DNA of 55,816 nucleotides. Origin: Proteobacteria bacterium UBA2383 (lineage in GTDB: Bacteria; Pseudomonadota; Gammaproteobacteria; Competibacterales; Competibacteraceae). Within the stretch, counting starts at the first letter, position 1. Each line of letters opens with the position of its first letter. A program made the translations under genes and the position numbers. The DNA is taken from NCBI GenBank assembly GCA_002343485.1, contig DDST01000156.1, positions 21,899-77,714 on the forward strand, read 5' to 3'. This document shows, one piece after another, positions 8,225-16,320 of this stretch. Below the pieces are notes generated by a model. It worked only from the letters and a program-made list of their open reading frames with translations, was not told the origin of the DNA and searched no databases.

Positions 8225-9130
8225 ATGGAAGAATTTCTCCAGCAACTCACCAACGGTTTGGCCGTGGGAGGCATCTACGCCCTGATTGCCTTGGGTTACA
8301 CCATGGTTTACGGGGTGCTCAAATTGATCAATTTTGCTCACGGCGATCTGTTTACTTACGGTGCTTATCTGGGTTTGACTCTATTGACCTCTCTGGCGCT
8401 GACAGACCGGCTTGGTTTTTTCATGGGAGTGCTGGTGCTGGTGCTGATGGTAATGGGATTAGTTGCAGTGCTGGGGGTGATTCTGGAACGGGCGGCCTAT
8501 CGTCCATTGCGGGAATCGCCGCGACTGTCGGCTGTTGTTTCGGCATTGGGTGCATCGATCTTCTTACAGAACACGCTGATGCTGATTTATGGGGCGCGTT
8601 TCCAAGTTTATCCCGATAACATTCTACCAGTCACGGCCCTTGATCTATTTGGTCTCCAGGTTCCGGTAATGCGGGTACTGATTGTGCTGGCTTCGGTAGT
8701 GATGATGGTGACTTTGTATCTCTTCATTCAAAAAACCAAAATTGGTACCGCGATTCGTGCTGCAGCCATTGATCAAGGTGCGGCGCGATTGATGGGAATT
8801 GACGTCAATCGCGTCATCCTGCTGGTGTTTCTGCTGGGGCCAGCGTTAGGCGGTGCAGCCGGATTAATGGTTGGGTTGTACTACGGGCAGATCAATTTCA
8901 CGATGGGTTGGGTTTACGGTATGAAGGCGTTTACTGCTGCGATCCTTGGGGGTATCGGCAACATTCCTGGCGCGATGATCGGCGGGTTGCTGTTAGGGGT
9001 GGTCGAAGCCATGGGTGCAGCCTACCTCTCCATCGCCTGGAAGGATGCCATTGCTTTTTGCGTGCTGATTCTGATTTTGATCGTGCGGCCTACGGGATTA
9101 TTGGGCGAACGAGTGGCAGACAAGATTTAA
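8225..9130 (+). CDS. livH: branched-chain amino acid ABC transporter permease LivH
   Basis: The 301-residue inner-membrane permease has about eight hydrophobic helices. The N-terminal LTNGLAVGGIYALIALGYTM-type block and the GAALGG / MKAFTAAILGGIGN loop are the signatures of LivH, which contacts the LivG/LivF ATPases. The ATG at 8225 lies 104 bases after livK, with little Shine-Dalgarno. The gap has only a weak hairpin near 8119-8143 that might tune the ratio of binding protein to permease. Confidence 0.94.
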   Translation: MEEFLQQLTNGLAVGGIYALIALGYTMVYGVLKLINFAHGDLFTYGAYLGLTLLTSLALTDRLGFFMGVLVLVLMVMGLVAVLGVILERAAYRPLRESPRLSAVVSALGASIFLQNTLMLIYGARFQVYPDNILPVTALDLFGLQVPVMRVLIVLASVVMMVTLYLFIQKTKIGTAIRAAAIDQGAARLMGIDVNRVILLVFLLGPALGGAAGLMVGLYYGQINFTMGWVYGMKAFTAAILGGIGNIPGAMIGGLLLGVVEAMGAAYLSIAWKDAIAFCVLILILIVRPTGLLGERVADKI

Positions 9131-9187
9131 GAAGAAGATATCAAGGATCAGCACAGGAATTAAGGATCAGATGGTGATGCGAAAATT

Positions 9188-10144
9188 ATGAACCGTTTTA
9201 CGTCGTTCGCTGTTGCGCTGTTTGTCGCGTTGATGGCGGTAGCACCGCTGTTTCTCAATGCTTATTATGTGGATGTGCTGAACAGCATCGGTCTCTACGG
9301 GCTGCTGGCGCTGAGTCTCAATTTGATTTTAGGCGAAGCGGGGCTATTTAATATGGGCCACGCTGCGTTCTATGCAATGGGAGCTTATACGGCTGCGATT
9401 TTAAATACCCGCTATCAGATTCCTATTCTTTGGACGCTGCCATTAAGCGCTTTAGTTGCCGGATTTTTTGCATTGGCAGTGGCTCGGCCTGTTGTTCATT
9501 TGCGCGGTGACTATCTGCTGATCGTCACTATCGGCGTCAGCGAAATTGTCCGTATCGCCCTGGTGAATGATGTCTTTGGCATTACTGGGGGTGCGAATGG
9601 TATTTTCGGTATCAGTCGTCCTGAATTATTCGGTTTCGTCATTCGCCAGCCCCAGCATTTTTATTATTTGATCTGGGGTTTTGTCGTTTTAACTATTTTT
9701 CTTTTTCTACGCTTGAAGCAGTCGCGCTTTGGCCGGGCGCTCAATTACCTGCGCGAAGATGAAGTTGCGGCCGAGGGCAGCGGTGTTAATACCGATTATT
9801 ACAAACTGACTGTTTTTAGTTTAGGTGCGGCGTGGGCGGGGATGGCTGGCACCTTATTCGCCGCTAAGATGACGATTATTTCTCCAGAATCATTTAGTTT
9901 TTGGGAATCAGTGGTGTTGTTCATGATTGTTATTCTTGGCGGGGCGGGCAATGTGGCCGGGGTGTTGCTCGCGGCTTTTCTGGTGATCGGTTTGCCAGAG
10001 CTGTTTCGGGAATTCTCCAGCGCCCGGATGCTGGTATTCGGCTTGGTGATGATGGTCATGATGTTGGTTCGGCCACAGGGGCTGTTGCCGGCAAAAGGCC
10101 GGCAATTCTCATTCGCTGAACTAAATAAGGGATCATTAAGGTGA
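9188..10144 (+). CDS. livM: branched-chain amino acid ABC transporter permease LivM
   Basis: The 318-residue second permease subunit has N-terminal helices followed by LALSLNLILGEAGLFNMGHAAFYAMGAY, a LivM hallmark. The coupling motif VILGGAGNVAG is near residue 252 and an RPQGLLP tail closes the protein. It pairs with LivH to form the transmembrane channel. Its stop codon overlaps the livG start in a GTGA arrangement at 10141-10144, so the two are probably translationally coupled. Confidence 0.94.
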   Translation: MNRFTSFAVALFVALMAVAPLFLNAYYVDVLNSIGLYGLLALSLNLILGEAGLFNMGHAAFYAMGAYTAAILNTRYQIPILWTLPLSALVAGFFALAVARPVVHLRGDYLLIVTIGVSEIVRIALVNDVFGITGGANGIFGISRPELFGFVIRQPQHFYYLIWGFVVLTIFLFLRLKQSRFGRALNYLREDEVAAEGSGVNTDYYKLTVFSLGAAWAGMAGTLFAAKMTIISPESFSFWESVVLFMIVILGGAGNVAGVLLAAFLVIGLPELFREFSSARMLVFGLVMMVMMLVRPQGLLPAKGRQFSFAELNKGSLR

Positions 10145-10941
10145 TCAATGCCGTTCCATCGGTCCTTGATGTAACGCCTTTGCTGGTTTTGCAACGGCTC
10201 ACCAAGCGTTTTGGCGGCCTGACCGCAGTCAAGGACGTATCTTTCGCCGTCGAACAAGGCGCGGTTGCCGGGCTGATTGGCCCAAACGGCGCTGGTAAGA
10301 CGACGGTATTCAATCTGATTACCGGTCAGTATCGATCCGATCAAGGTGAGATTTTCTTCGCAGGCACCCGATTGAATGGATTGCGGACTCATCGAATTAT
10401 CACCTTGGGCATTGCCCGCACCTTCCAAAATATCCGGCTGTTCCAGAAATTAACGGTGCTGGAGAATGTGTTGGCCGGTTGTCATTACCGGATGCATAGT
10501 GGACTTGTCGCTGCTATGCTCCATTTGCCTTCCCAGCAGCGTGAAGAGCAGGAGGCTATAGATCGCGCCTTGCAGGAGTTAGAATTTGTTGGCCTGCATC
10601 AGCAGGCATCGGCGTTGGCAAAAAATCTGGCCTATGGTGACCAACGGCGGCTGGAGATCGCCCGCGCGTTGGCCACTCAGCCGCGCCTGCTGGTTTTGGA
10701 TGAGCCAGCCGGCGGCATGAATGAACAGGAAACCGAAGCGCTCATTGGACTCATTGGGCGGATACAAGCACGAGGTATCACCATCTTGTTAATTGAGCAT
10801 GACATGCGTTTGGTCATGCGCGCTTGTGAGAAGCTGGTCGTGCTGGAACATGGCGGCAAGATCGCCGAAGGGCCGCCGGCGCAGGTACGCTGTGATCCTA
10901 AGGTGATTGAGGCCTATCTGGGTACTGAAGATGATATGTAG
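10141..10941 (+). CDS. livG: branched-chain amino acid ABC transporter ATPase LivG
   Basis: The 266-residue ATPase starts with GTG overlapping the livM stop. Walker A is GPNGAGKTT, the Q-loop region reads ARTFQNIRLF, the signature is LAYGDQRRLEIARAL (YGDQRR replaces the common LSGGQ, normal for LivG), and Walker B is LLVLDEPAGGMN. The switch His is in LLIEHDM. LivG drives import with LivF. An unusual 218-base gap separates it from livF; see the remnant at 10976-11095. Confidence 0.94.
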   Translation: MINAVPSVLDVTPLLVLQRLTKRFGGLTAVKDVSFAVEQGAVAGLIGPNGAGKTTVFNLITGQYRSDQGEIFFAGTRLNGLRTHRIITLGIARTFQNIRLFQKLTVLENVLAGCHYRMHSGLVAAMLHLPSQQREEQEAIDRALQELEFVGLHQQASALAKNLAYGDQRRLEIARALATQPRLLVLDEPAGGMNEQETEALIGLIGRIQARGITILLIEHDMRLVMRACEKLVVLEHGGKIAEGPPAQVRCDPKVIEAYLGTEDDM

Positions 10942-10975
10942 GGTCAATCACCCGGAGGCATTTCTCCGATCTCCA

Positions 10976-11095
10976 ATGATGGCGGCCGCTCACAAACAAG
11001 CTACTGATAAAAACCTGGTCGAGCTGCCTGAGTACATCGTCAGCGAAATCATTCATGACCAACTGATTGCTTGCCCCTCATCGCTCAAATTTTGA
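10976..11095 (+). pseudogene. Uma2-family (DUF820) endonuclease-like remnant
   Basis: Between livG and livF a 39-codon frame begins with two consecutive ATGs. It reads like the N-terminus of a Uma2-type nuclease: a Lys-rich start, then ELPEYIVSEIIHDQLI, followed by Pro and Ser. The frame stops where the family would continue for another 150 or so residues, and the catalytic PD-(D/E)XK part is absent. livG and livF normally abut, so the extra 218 bases suggest an insertion that later decayed. The match is short and from memory, so chance resemblance is possible. Confidence 0.4.
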
Positions 11096-11159
11096 TGTGA
11101 TTTCGTTCCCGTTGCGGGACATATGACGCTGAATTGCTCCTGTTCAGGATATTATCTCT

Positions 11160-11867
11160 ATGCTGCTTGAAGTTGAAAATCTCCATGTTCGTTATGGCAA
11201 TGTCGAGGCGTTGCATGGCGTCAGCCTGATGGTTCGCCAAGGTGAAATTGTTGCTATTTTGGGGGCAAATGGCGCTGGTAAGACCACAACGTTGAGTGCT
11301 ATTAGTGGGCTATTGCGTTCATCGGCTGGAGAGATCCGCTTTGAAGGCCGCTCAATTCACAAAACGCCTGCTCATCAATTAGTGGCGATGGGTATTGCGC
11401 AAGCTCCAGAAGGCCGGCGCATCTTTGGAACGTTGACCGTGCAGGAAAATCTGAGTCTCGGTGCGTTCACGCAAACTGACCGGGTACGCATCGCCAAGAA
11501 TTTACAATGGATTCATGAATTATTTCCAGTGCTAGCGGAGCGTCGCGAGCAGTTGGCAGGTACGCTCAGTGGTGGCGAGCAACAGATGTTGGCCATTGGC
11601 CGGGCGCTCATGGCGCAACCGCGTATTCTGCTGCTGGATGAACCTAGCCTCGGCCTGGCGCCATTGCTGGTCAAGACGATTTTCCAGACTTTGTGGGAGA
11701 TCAGCTCGGCTGGAGTTACAATTGTACTCGTTGAGCAAAATGCCCATGCTGCGCTGAAATTGGCGCATCGTGGTTATGTCATGGAAGTCGGGAAGATCGT
11801 GCTGGAGGACCGCGCTGAGGCGTTGCTGGCCAATTCACAGGTTCGAGATGCCTACTTGGGTGGTTAG
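11160..11867 (+). CDS. livF: branched-chain amino acid ABC transporter ATPase LivF
   Basis: The 235-residue ATPase has Walker A GANGAGKTT at about residues 36-44, the LivF-typical QAPEGRRIFGTLTV-EN block, the signature LSGGEQQMLAIGRAL, Walker B ILLLDEPSLGLAP and the switch His replaced by Gln in VLVEQNA, as is normal for LivF. It is the last gene of the liv set. No terminator is evident before the next gene 45 bases on. Confidence 0.95.
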   Translation: MLLEVENLHVRYGNVEALHGVSLMVRQGEIVAILGANGAGKTTTLSAISGLLRSSAGEIRFEGRSIHKTPAHQLVAMGIAQAPEGRRIFGTLTVQENLSLGAFTQTDRVRIAKNLQWIHELFPVLAERREQLAGTLSGGEQQMLAIGRALMAQPRILLLDEPSLGLAPLLVKTIFQTLWEISSAGVTIVLVEQNAHAALKLAHRGYVMEVGKIVLEDRAEALLANSQVRDAYLGG

Positions 11868-11912
11868 GCAGCCTGGGAGACAGTATTAAAACTTTTTCTG
11901 GAGGCAAACCTC

Positions 11913-13151
11913 TTGAACCGTTTTTCAAGGCAGTTTCTGGTTTTTGTCCTCATTGGATTCTGGTGTTCACCCATCGTCCTGGCGGAACTCCCGTTAGGTA
12001 GTAAAACCTTCTCTCTGAGCGGCTTTGGCACATTGGGCGGACCTTATAACTTCGATGATGAGGCAGGATTTATCCGCGATATCTCCCAACCTAAGGGTGC
12101 CCGTGGCAATGGCGTCGATTGGGCGATCGATTCACGCTTGGGATTACAGGGGACTTGGAAGCCTCGCGAGGATTTCTCAAGTACCCTGCAATTGGTTAGT
12201 AAATACCGCTATGACGGTAGTTATCGTCCGGAAGTCACCTGGGCTTTCCTCAAATACGCGATCAATCCAAACGTGCAGGTTCGCGCTGGGCGGTTAGGCA
12301 CTGATATCTACTTGCAAGCTGACTCTCGCGATGTCGGGTATGCTTACCTTTGGGTTCGGCCACCAGTGGATTATTTTGGCCAGTTATTTAATTCGTACAT
12401 TGATGGGCTTGATTTGACCGCAACACGAGGGTTCGGTGATGGAGTGTTGCGAGGTAAACTGTATGCAGGACAGTTGCATGAAACTCTTCCTGGAGCAAAA
12501 GGAAGTGAGTATTCTTTAAACGGTTCCACTGCTGTAGGAGGGCATCTTGAGTATCAGCACCTTCACTGGCTGTTCCGAGTGGGTTATGCAGCCGTGCGGT
12601 TGGAAAATGAAGGTTCCATTGAGCCATTACTAAATGCGTTGCGGAGCACGGGTGTTCCTCAGGCGGTTACTCTCGCCCAAGAGATGAGTTCAGCTGGAAA
12701 GCACTTTGATATCTTCAGCGCAGGCGTTGCTTACGATAATGGTCCATTGCAAAGTCAACTGATGATGAGTCACCTCTCATCCGAGCTGGCTATGTCTTCC
12801 AATAATACTGCAGGTTATTTATCGATCGGCTATCGGATCGGCCCATGGACCCCTTATTTGGTTTATTCCAGAATAAAATCTAAAGATCCTCAATATACAA
12901 CCGGTCTGCCAAACAGCCTGCCTTTTGAGGCTATCAATGCTGGAGTTGCTCAAGCATTCTCGTTCAACCAAGTCAATCAGGAGACGTTTTCCCTGGGTGT
13001 GCGCTATGATTTTGCCCAAAATGCGGATTTCAAGCTGCAACTGGATTGGATTGATAGCCGCGATAATCCATCCATACTATGGGTCGATCCAGAGCCGGAC
13101 TGGGACGGGCAGGCGGCGGTGCTCAGCGCCACATTTGACTTCGTGTTCTAG
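11913..13151 (+). CDS. outer-membrane beta-barrel protein (porin-like)
   Basis: The 412-residue protein starts at a TTG preceded by a strong GGAGG. A Sec signal peptide covers about residues 1-24 (cleavage after VLA). The mature part alternates polar and hydrophobic residues in short stretches, opens with KTFSLSGFGTLGG and ends in ATFDFVF. A terminal Phe is the usual sorting signal of outer-membrane barrels. The position 15 bases upstream of a periplasmic binding protein and a diguanylate cyclase suggests a role in ligand entry or in holding that sensor. The transported substrate is unknown. Base composition is slightly AT-richer and codon use less biased than in the liv genes. Confidence 0.82.
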   Translation: MNRFSRQFLVFVLIGFWCSPIVLAELPLGSKTFSLSGFGTLGGPYNFDDEAGFIRDISQPKGARGNGVDWAIDSRLGLQGTWKPREDFSSTLQLVSKYRYDGSYRPEVTWAFLKYAINPNVQVRAGRLGTDIYLQADSRDVGYAYLWVRPPVDYFGQLFNSYIDGLDLTATRGFGDGVLRGKLYAGQLHETLPGAKGSEYSLNGSTAVGGHLEYQHLHWLFRVGYAAVRLENEGSIEPLLNALRSTGVPQAVTLAQEMSSAGKHFDIFSAGVAYDNGPLQSQLMMSHLSSELAMSSNNTAGYLSIGYRIGPWTPYLVYSRIKSKDPQYTTGLPNSLPFEAINAGVAQAFSFNQVNQETFSLGVRYDFAQNADFKLQLDWIDSRDNPSILWVDPEPDWDGQAAVLSATFDFVF

Positions 13152-13166
13152 GACGGGGGACCTATT

Positions 13167-13658
13167 ATGTGCTGTTCAAAATTGCGACGATTTTTACTTT
13201 GCGGTTTTGGCAACGGATTTCCGAAGCAGGCTTGGGTCAAGATTGGGGGGTTGCTTGGCTTAGCGCTCAGCGCAAGCCTCACTGCTGGCGCTGACGATCT
13301 TGCGGTAATCGTTAACCCGCAAAGTGGCGTTGAGCAATTGACCAAGGCTGAAGTCGTCAATCTCTTTTTGGGCCGTCAGAAAAAACTACCTTCTGGAGCC
13401 ACAGCGTTAACTGTCGATCTCGCGGGTCCAAATGCTGAGAAGCAGCAGTTCTATACCCGCTTGGTCAACAAGCAACTGGCCGAAATCAACTCTTATTGGG
13501 CGCGCTTGTATTTCTCGGGGCAGGGATCGCCACCCCGCCAGGCCGAAGCAGTCGAGGAAGTGCTGGATATTATTGAAAACAATAAAGGCGCCATTGGTTA
13601 TATCGAGCGGGCTAAAGTCGATCCGCGCGTAAAGATCGTCTATATTCTGACAGACTAA
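13167..13658 (+). CDS. small periplasmic phosphate-binding-like (PstS-fold) protein
   Basis: The 163-residue protein has a hydrophobic export segment at about residues 26-41 ending near AGA. The mature part of about 120 residues shows the PBP-like pattern LAVIVNPQSGVEQLTKAEV-NLFLG, then FYTRLV, YWARLYFSG, and near the end NNKGAIGYIE, the region equivalent to the ligand loop of phosphate-binding proteins. It is far shorter than PstS and no ABC transporter is adjacent, so it is more likely a sensor partner than a transport protein. The N-terminus (MCCSKLRRFLLC) is unusual, and an internal start could give a cleaner signal peptide. Confidence 0.8.
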   Translation: MCCSKLRRFLLCGFGNGFPKQAWVKIGGLLGLALSASLTAGADDLAVIVNPQSGVEQLTKAEVVNLFLGRQKKLPSGATALTVDLAGPNAEKQQFYTRLVNKQLAEINSYWARLYFSGQGSPPRQAEAVEEVLDIIENNKGAIGYIERAKVDPRVKIVYILTD

Positions 13659-13690
13659 TCCCAATTTGCGCCTTTTATATCTTCGTGCCA

Positions 13691-15298
13691 ATGTCCCAAC
13701 CAATCAGCCTCGTGACTCGTGCTACCCTATGGATTTTGGCGGTAGTAGCCTTCGTCGGTATTATCTTTTTATGGTGGGGTAATATGTTGGCGGTTGAGCG
13801 AGAAACCGGCCGTGCCCAAAATCAACTAAGGCAATTGTTAGATACCGTTGAACGCTCTGCAAGCATCGCCTGTTTTCTACAGGATCAGCAACTAGCCAGC
13901 GAGGTCAGCCAAGGATTACTGAGCAACCGGATTGTGGAACGGATTATCATCCGTGCTGGAGAAACATTATTAGCGGAAGCCGTCCGGCATACCAAGCCGG
14001 GTAGCATCGATGATTTGGCTATAGAAAATCGAACCGATTTTATTCGCCGCCAGTTGGTTTCTCCCTTCAATCCTGATGAAATGGTTGGGGAAATACTGTT
14101 GGCGGCCGATCCCATAGAACTGAAAAACCAAGTTATCCAAGCTTCATATTTTATTGGTATCCTGTTGATGGTGCAGATCCTTGCAGTTGGGGCCACTGTA
14201 GTGCTGGTGGTATATAGATTGATTACCCGGCCGATTAAGCTGATTTCCGATAATTTGCATGATCTGCCCGTTGAACAAGGGAAAATTCTCGCTTATCCGC
14301 ATCGGCGGCATAAGCACGATGAGTTGGGCGGGTTAGTGAACTATATCAATCGCATGATTACCCGCTTAGTCAGCTTGCTCAACGAGGAACGGAATCTACG
14401 GTTGCAACGCGAAATCGAAGAGCGAAAATTTCGTTCAATCTTCGAACATGCCGATACTGGGATTTTTCTTGTCGATCAACATGGCAGAATGCTCTCTTAC
14501 AATCCAGCCTGCCGGGAAATTATGCAAGCAGTGGGGTGCGGAGAAATCGATCCTATTTCTCGGGTAGCCAGTTTTTTTAACAATGATGAAGAACAAGTGC
14601 GGGACATGATTAAAGCTTGTCTCGATGAGAACAAAAACGTTCAGAAGGATATCAAATTGGTTGGCAAACATGGCAGCCCTGATCGTTGGATTCATATGAC
14701 CCTTAGCCGGATTGAAGATGTGGTATTTCAAGGCGTGGCGAACGATATTACTGATCGGAAATTGATCGAAACTGCTGCCAAAAAAGCGGCTATGACTGAC
14801 GCTCTAACTGGGATTTTGAATCGCTTGGGATTCGAGTTAAAACTTCAAGAACGGCTCAATAAAGGTTATGAAAAATCGGATTTTTGGTCAGCTTTGATGA
14901 TGGTTGATCTGGATTTCTTCAAGCAGGTCAACGATACCTACGGTCATGATGCGGGTGACCAGATTTTGACTTACTTCGCCCGCCTATTGAAAGGCATCGT
15001 GCGCAAATCGGATTTGATCGGGCGGCTTGGTGGTGACGAATTCGTTTTATTTTTGGATTACATTGACCAACCTCGAATACTTGAGAGAATCGCGCAAAAC
15101 ATCATTGCAAGTGTTGCGAAGCCTATCGATCTTGGTGAAGGGCAGACGGCACAAATCGGTGCCAGTATCGGTATTGCCATATTCAGAGACATAAGAATCA
15201 AACAAGAGCAATTATTCAAGCAGGCGGATGAGGCAATGTATCAAGCCAAGAAGAACGGACGTAACACCTACTGTATTTACACGTGTGCTCAGAAATAG
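13691..15298 (+). CDS. membrane-bound diguanylate cyclase (periplasmic sensor, HAMP, PAS, GGDEF)
   Basis: The enzyme makes cyclic di-GMP from two GTP. Domains of the 535-residue protein are: a transmembrane helix at about 13-32; a periplasmic region to about 150 resembling the CHASE8-type sensor of YfiN; a second helix at about 153-177; a HAMP domain starting RLITRPIKLIS; a PAS domain (about 245-365); and a GGDEF domain. The active-site motif is intact as GGDEF, and the RxxD inhibitory site (RKSD) sits five residues before it, so product inhibition is expected. A GTG six bases upstream is an alternative start. It forms the third member of a barrel / binding-protein / cyclase set. Confidence 0.93.
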   Translation: MSQPISLVTRATLWILAVVAFVGIIFLWWGNMLAVERETGRAQNQLRQLLDTVERSASIACFLQDQQLASEVSQGLLSNRIVERIIIRAGETLLAEAVRHTKPGSIDDLAIENRTDFIRRQLVSPFNPDEMVGEILLAADPIELKNQVIQASYFIGILLMVQILAVGATVVLVVYRLITRPIKLISDNLHDLPVEQGKILAYPHRRHKHDELGGLVNYINRMITRLVSLLNEERNLRLQREIEERKFRSIFEHADTGIFLVDQHGRMLSYNPACREIMQAVGCGEIDPISRVASFFNNDEEQVRDMIKACLDENKNVQKDIKLVGKHGSPDRWIHMTLSRIEDVVFQGVANDITDRKLIETAAKKAAMTDALTGILNRLGFELKLQERLNKGYEKSDFWSALMMVDLDFFKQVNDTYGHDAGDQILTYFARLLKGIVRKSDLIGRLGGDEFVLFLDYIDQPRILERIAQNIIASVAKPIDLGEGQTAQIGASIGIAIFRDIRIKQEQLFKQADEAMYQAKKNGRNTYCIYTCAQK

Positions 15299-15313
15299 GA
15301 AGCCGAGTTAACT

Positions 15314-16264
15314 TTGAGCAAATCATCATTGCCTGTTTCCGAAGCCTTTACGGTCGAACCATCACCGGTTGCCCCCCCGCTGTTAATTCCTAATACTGAA
15401 TTGACAGCGGCAGTGTTGCCTGAACCTGAAACTGCTCTGCCTGAACCGGCTGCTATTCATCGCCGTGCTGTGTTGATGCTATTGGCAGCGGCGCTGTTTT
15501 GGAGCCTTGGCGGGGTATTAATTAAGTGGATCGAGTGGAATCCGGTTGCGATTGCCGGGATGCGGAGCCTGATCGGTGCCGCCTTGATATGGGCGGTGTT
15601 TCGCCGTGAGCTGAACATCGATGGGTCATTCGAGCAAATCGGTGGAGCGTTAGCCTATGCCGGTACGGTGGTGCTGTTCGTGGTTGCCAATAAAATGACC
15701 ACGGCAGCCAATACTATTCTGTTGCAATACACCGCGCCGCTTTATGTCATCCTATTTAGCCCGTGGTTTCTCGGCGAGCAGGTCAGCCGTCGTGACTGGT
15801 TGATTCTGCTGGTGATGATAGGCGGTATGATTCTGTTTTTCCTGGATGACCTGACCCTGACAGGTTATTGGGGCAATATCATTGCCTTGATCGATGGTTT
15901 CTGCTTCGGTTGGATGGCGCTGTTCATGCGCCGGCAAAAAGACGGTTCCGCGCTATCTTCGTTGCTATTGGGCAACCTGCTGGCGGGAGCCATCGGCTTG
16001 CCGTTCATGTTCCAGTCCATGCCGGATCTGTCGAGTTGGATTGGTCTGGCGCTACTGGGTGTGGTGCAACTGGGTCTGCCCTATATTCTGTTTGCGTTGG
16101 CGTTGCGTCATGTCCGCGCCGTCGAGGGTATTCTGATTCCGATGATCGAGCCGGTATTAAATCCGGTCTGGGTGTTCCTGATGATGGGCGAGAAACCAGG
16201 AGCTTGGGCCTTGCTCGGTGGGGCAATTATCCTAGGTGCAGTGATGGTCCGCGCGCGTCGATAG
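15314..16264 (+). CDS. EamA/DMT-family transporter with a Pro-rich N-terminal extension
   Basis: From the TTG at 15314 the protein has 316 residues. The first 50 or so are a soluble Pro/Glu/Ala-rich stretch, then ten hydrophobic helices start at AVLMLLAAALFWSLGG. Two EamA repeats are visible, the second ending in GAIILGAVMV. The weak AGGAAG upstream supports the TTG; a start nearer the first helix would give a normal-length DMT protein. The substrate is unknown. It sits between the diguanylate cyclase and purB without obvious functional ties to either. Confidence 0.85.
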   Translation: MSKSSLPVSEAFTVEPSPVAPPLLIPNTELTAAVLPEPETALPEPAAIHRRAVLMLLAAALFWSLGGVLIKWIEWNPVAIAGMRSLIGAALIWAVFRRELNIDGSFEQIGGALAYAGTVVLFVVANKMTTAANTILLQYTAPLYVILFSPWFLGEQVSRRDWLILLVMIGGMILFFLDDLTLTGYWGNIIALIDGFCFGWMALFMRRQKDGSALSSLLLGNLLAGAIGLPFMFQSMPDLSSWIGLALLGVVQLGLPYILFALALRHVRAVEGILIPMIEPVLNPVWVFLMMGEKPGAWALLGGAIILGAVMVRARR

Positions 16265-16320
16265 CCGTTTATCTGCTATTTTTTCCTTATCACTTTTGTT
16301 GCAAGATTCCGGGTATAACC

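Noticed and set aside
15868..16320. Long upstream extension of the purB frame
   Set aside because: It reads through the DMT transporter gene in another frame; the conserved purB N-terminus begins at the ATG at 16321.
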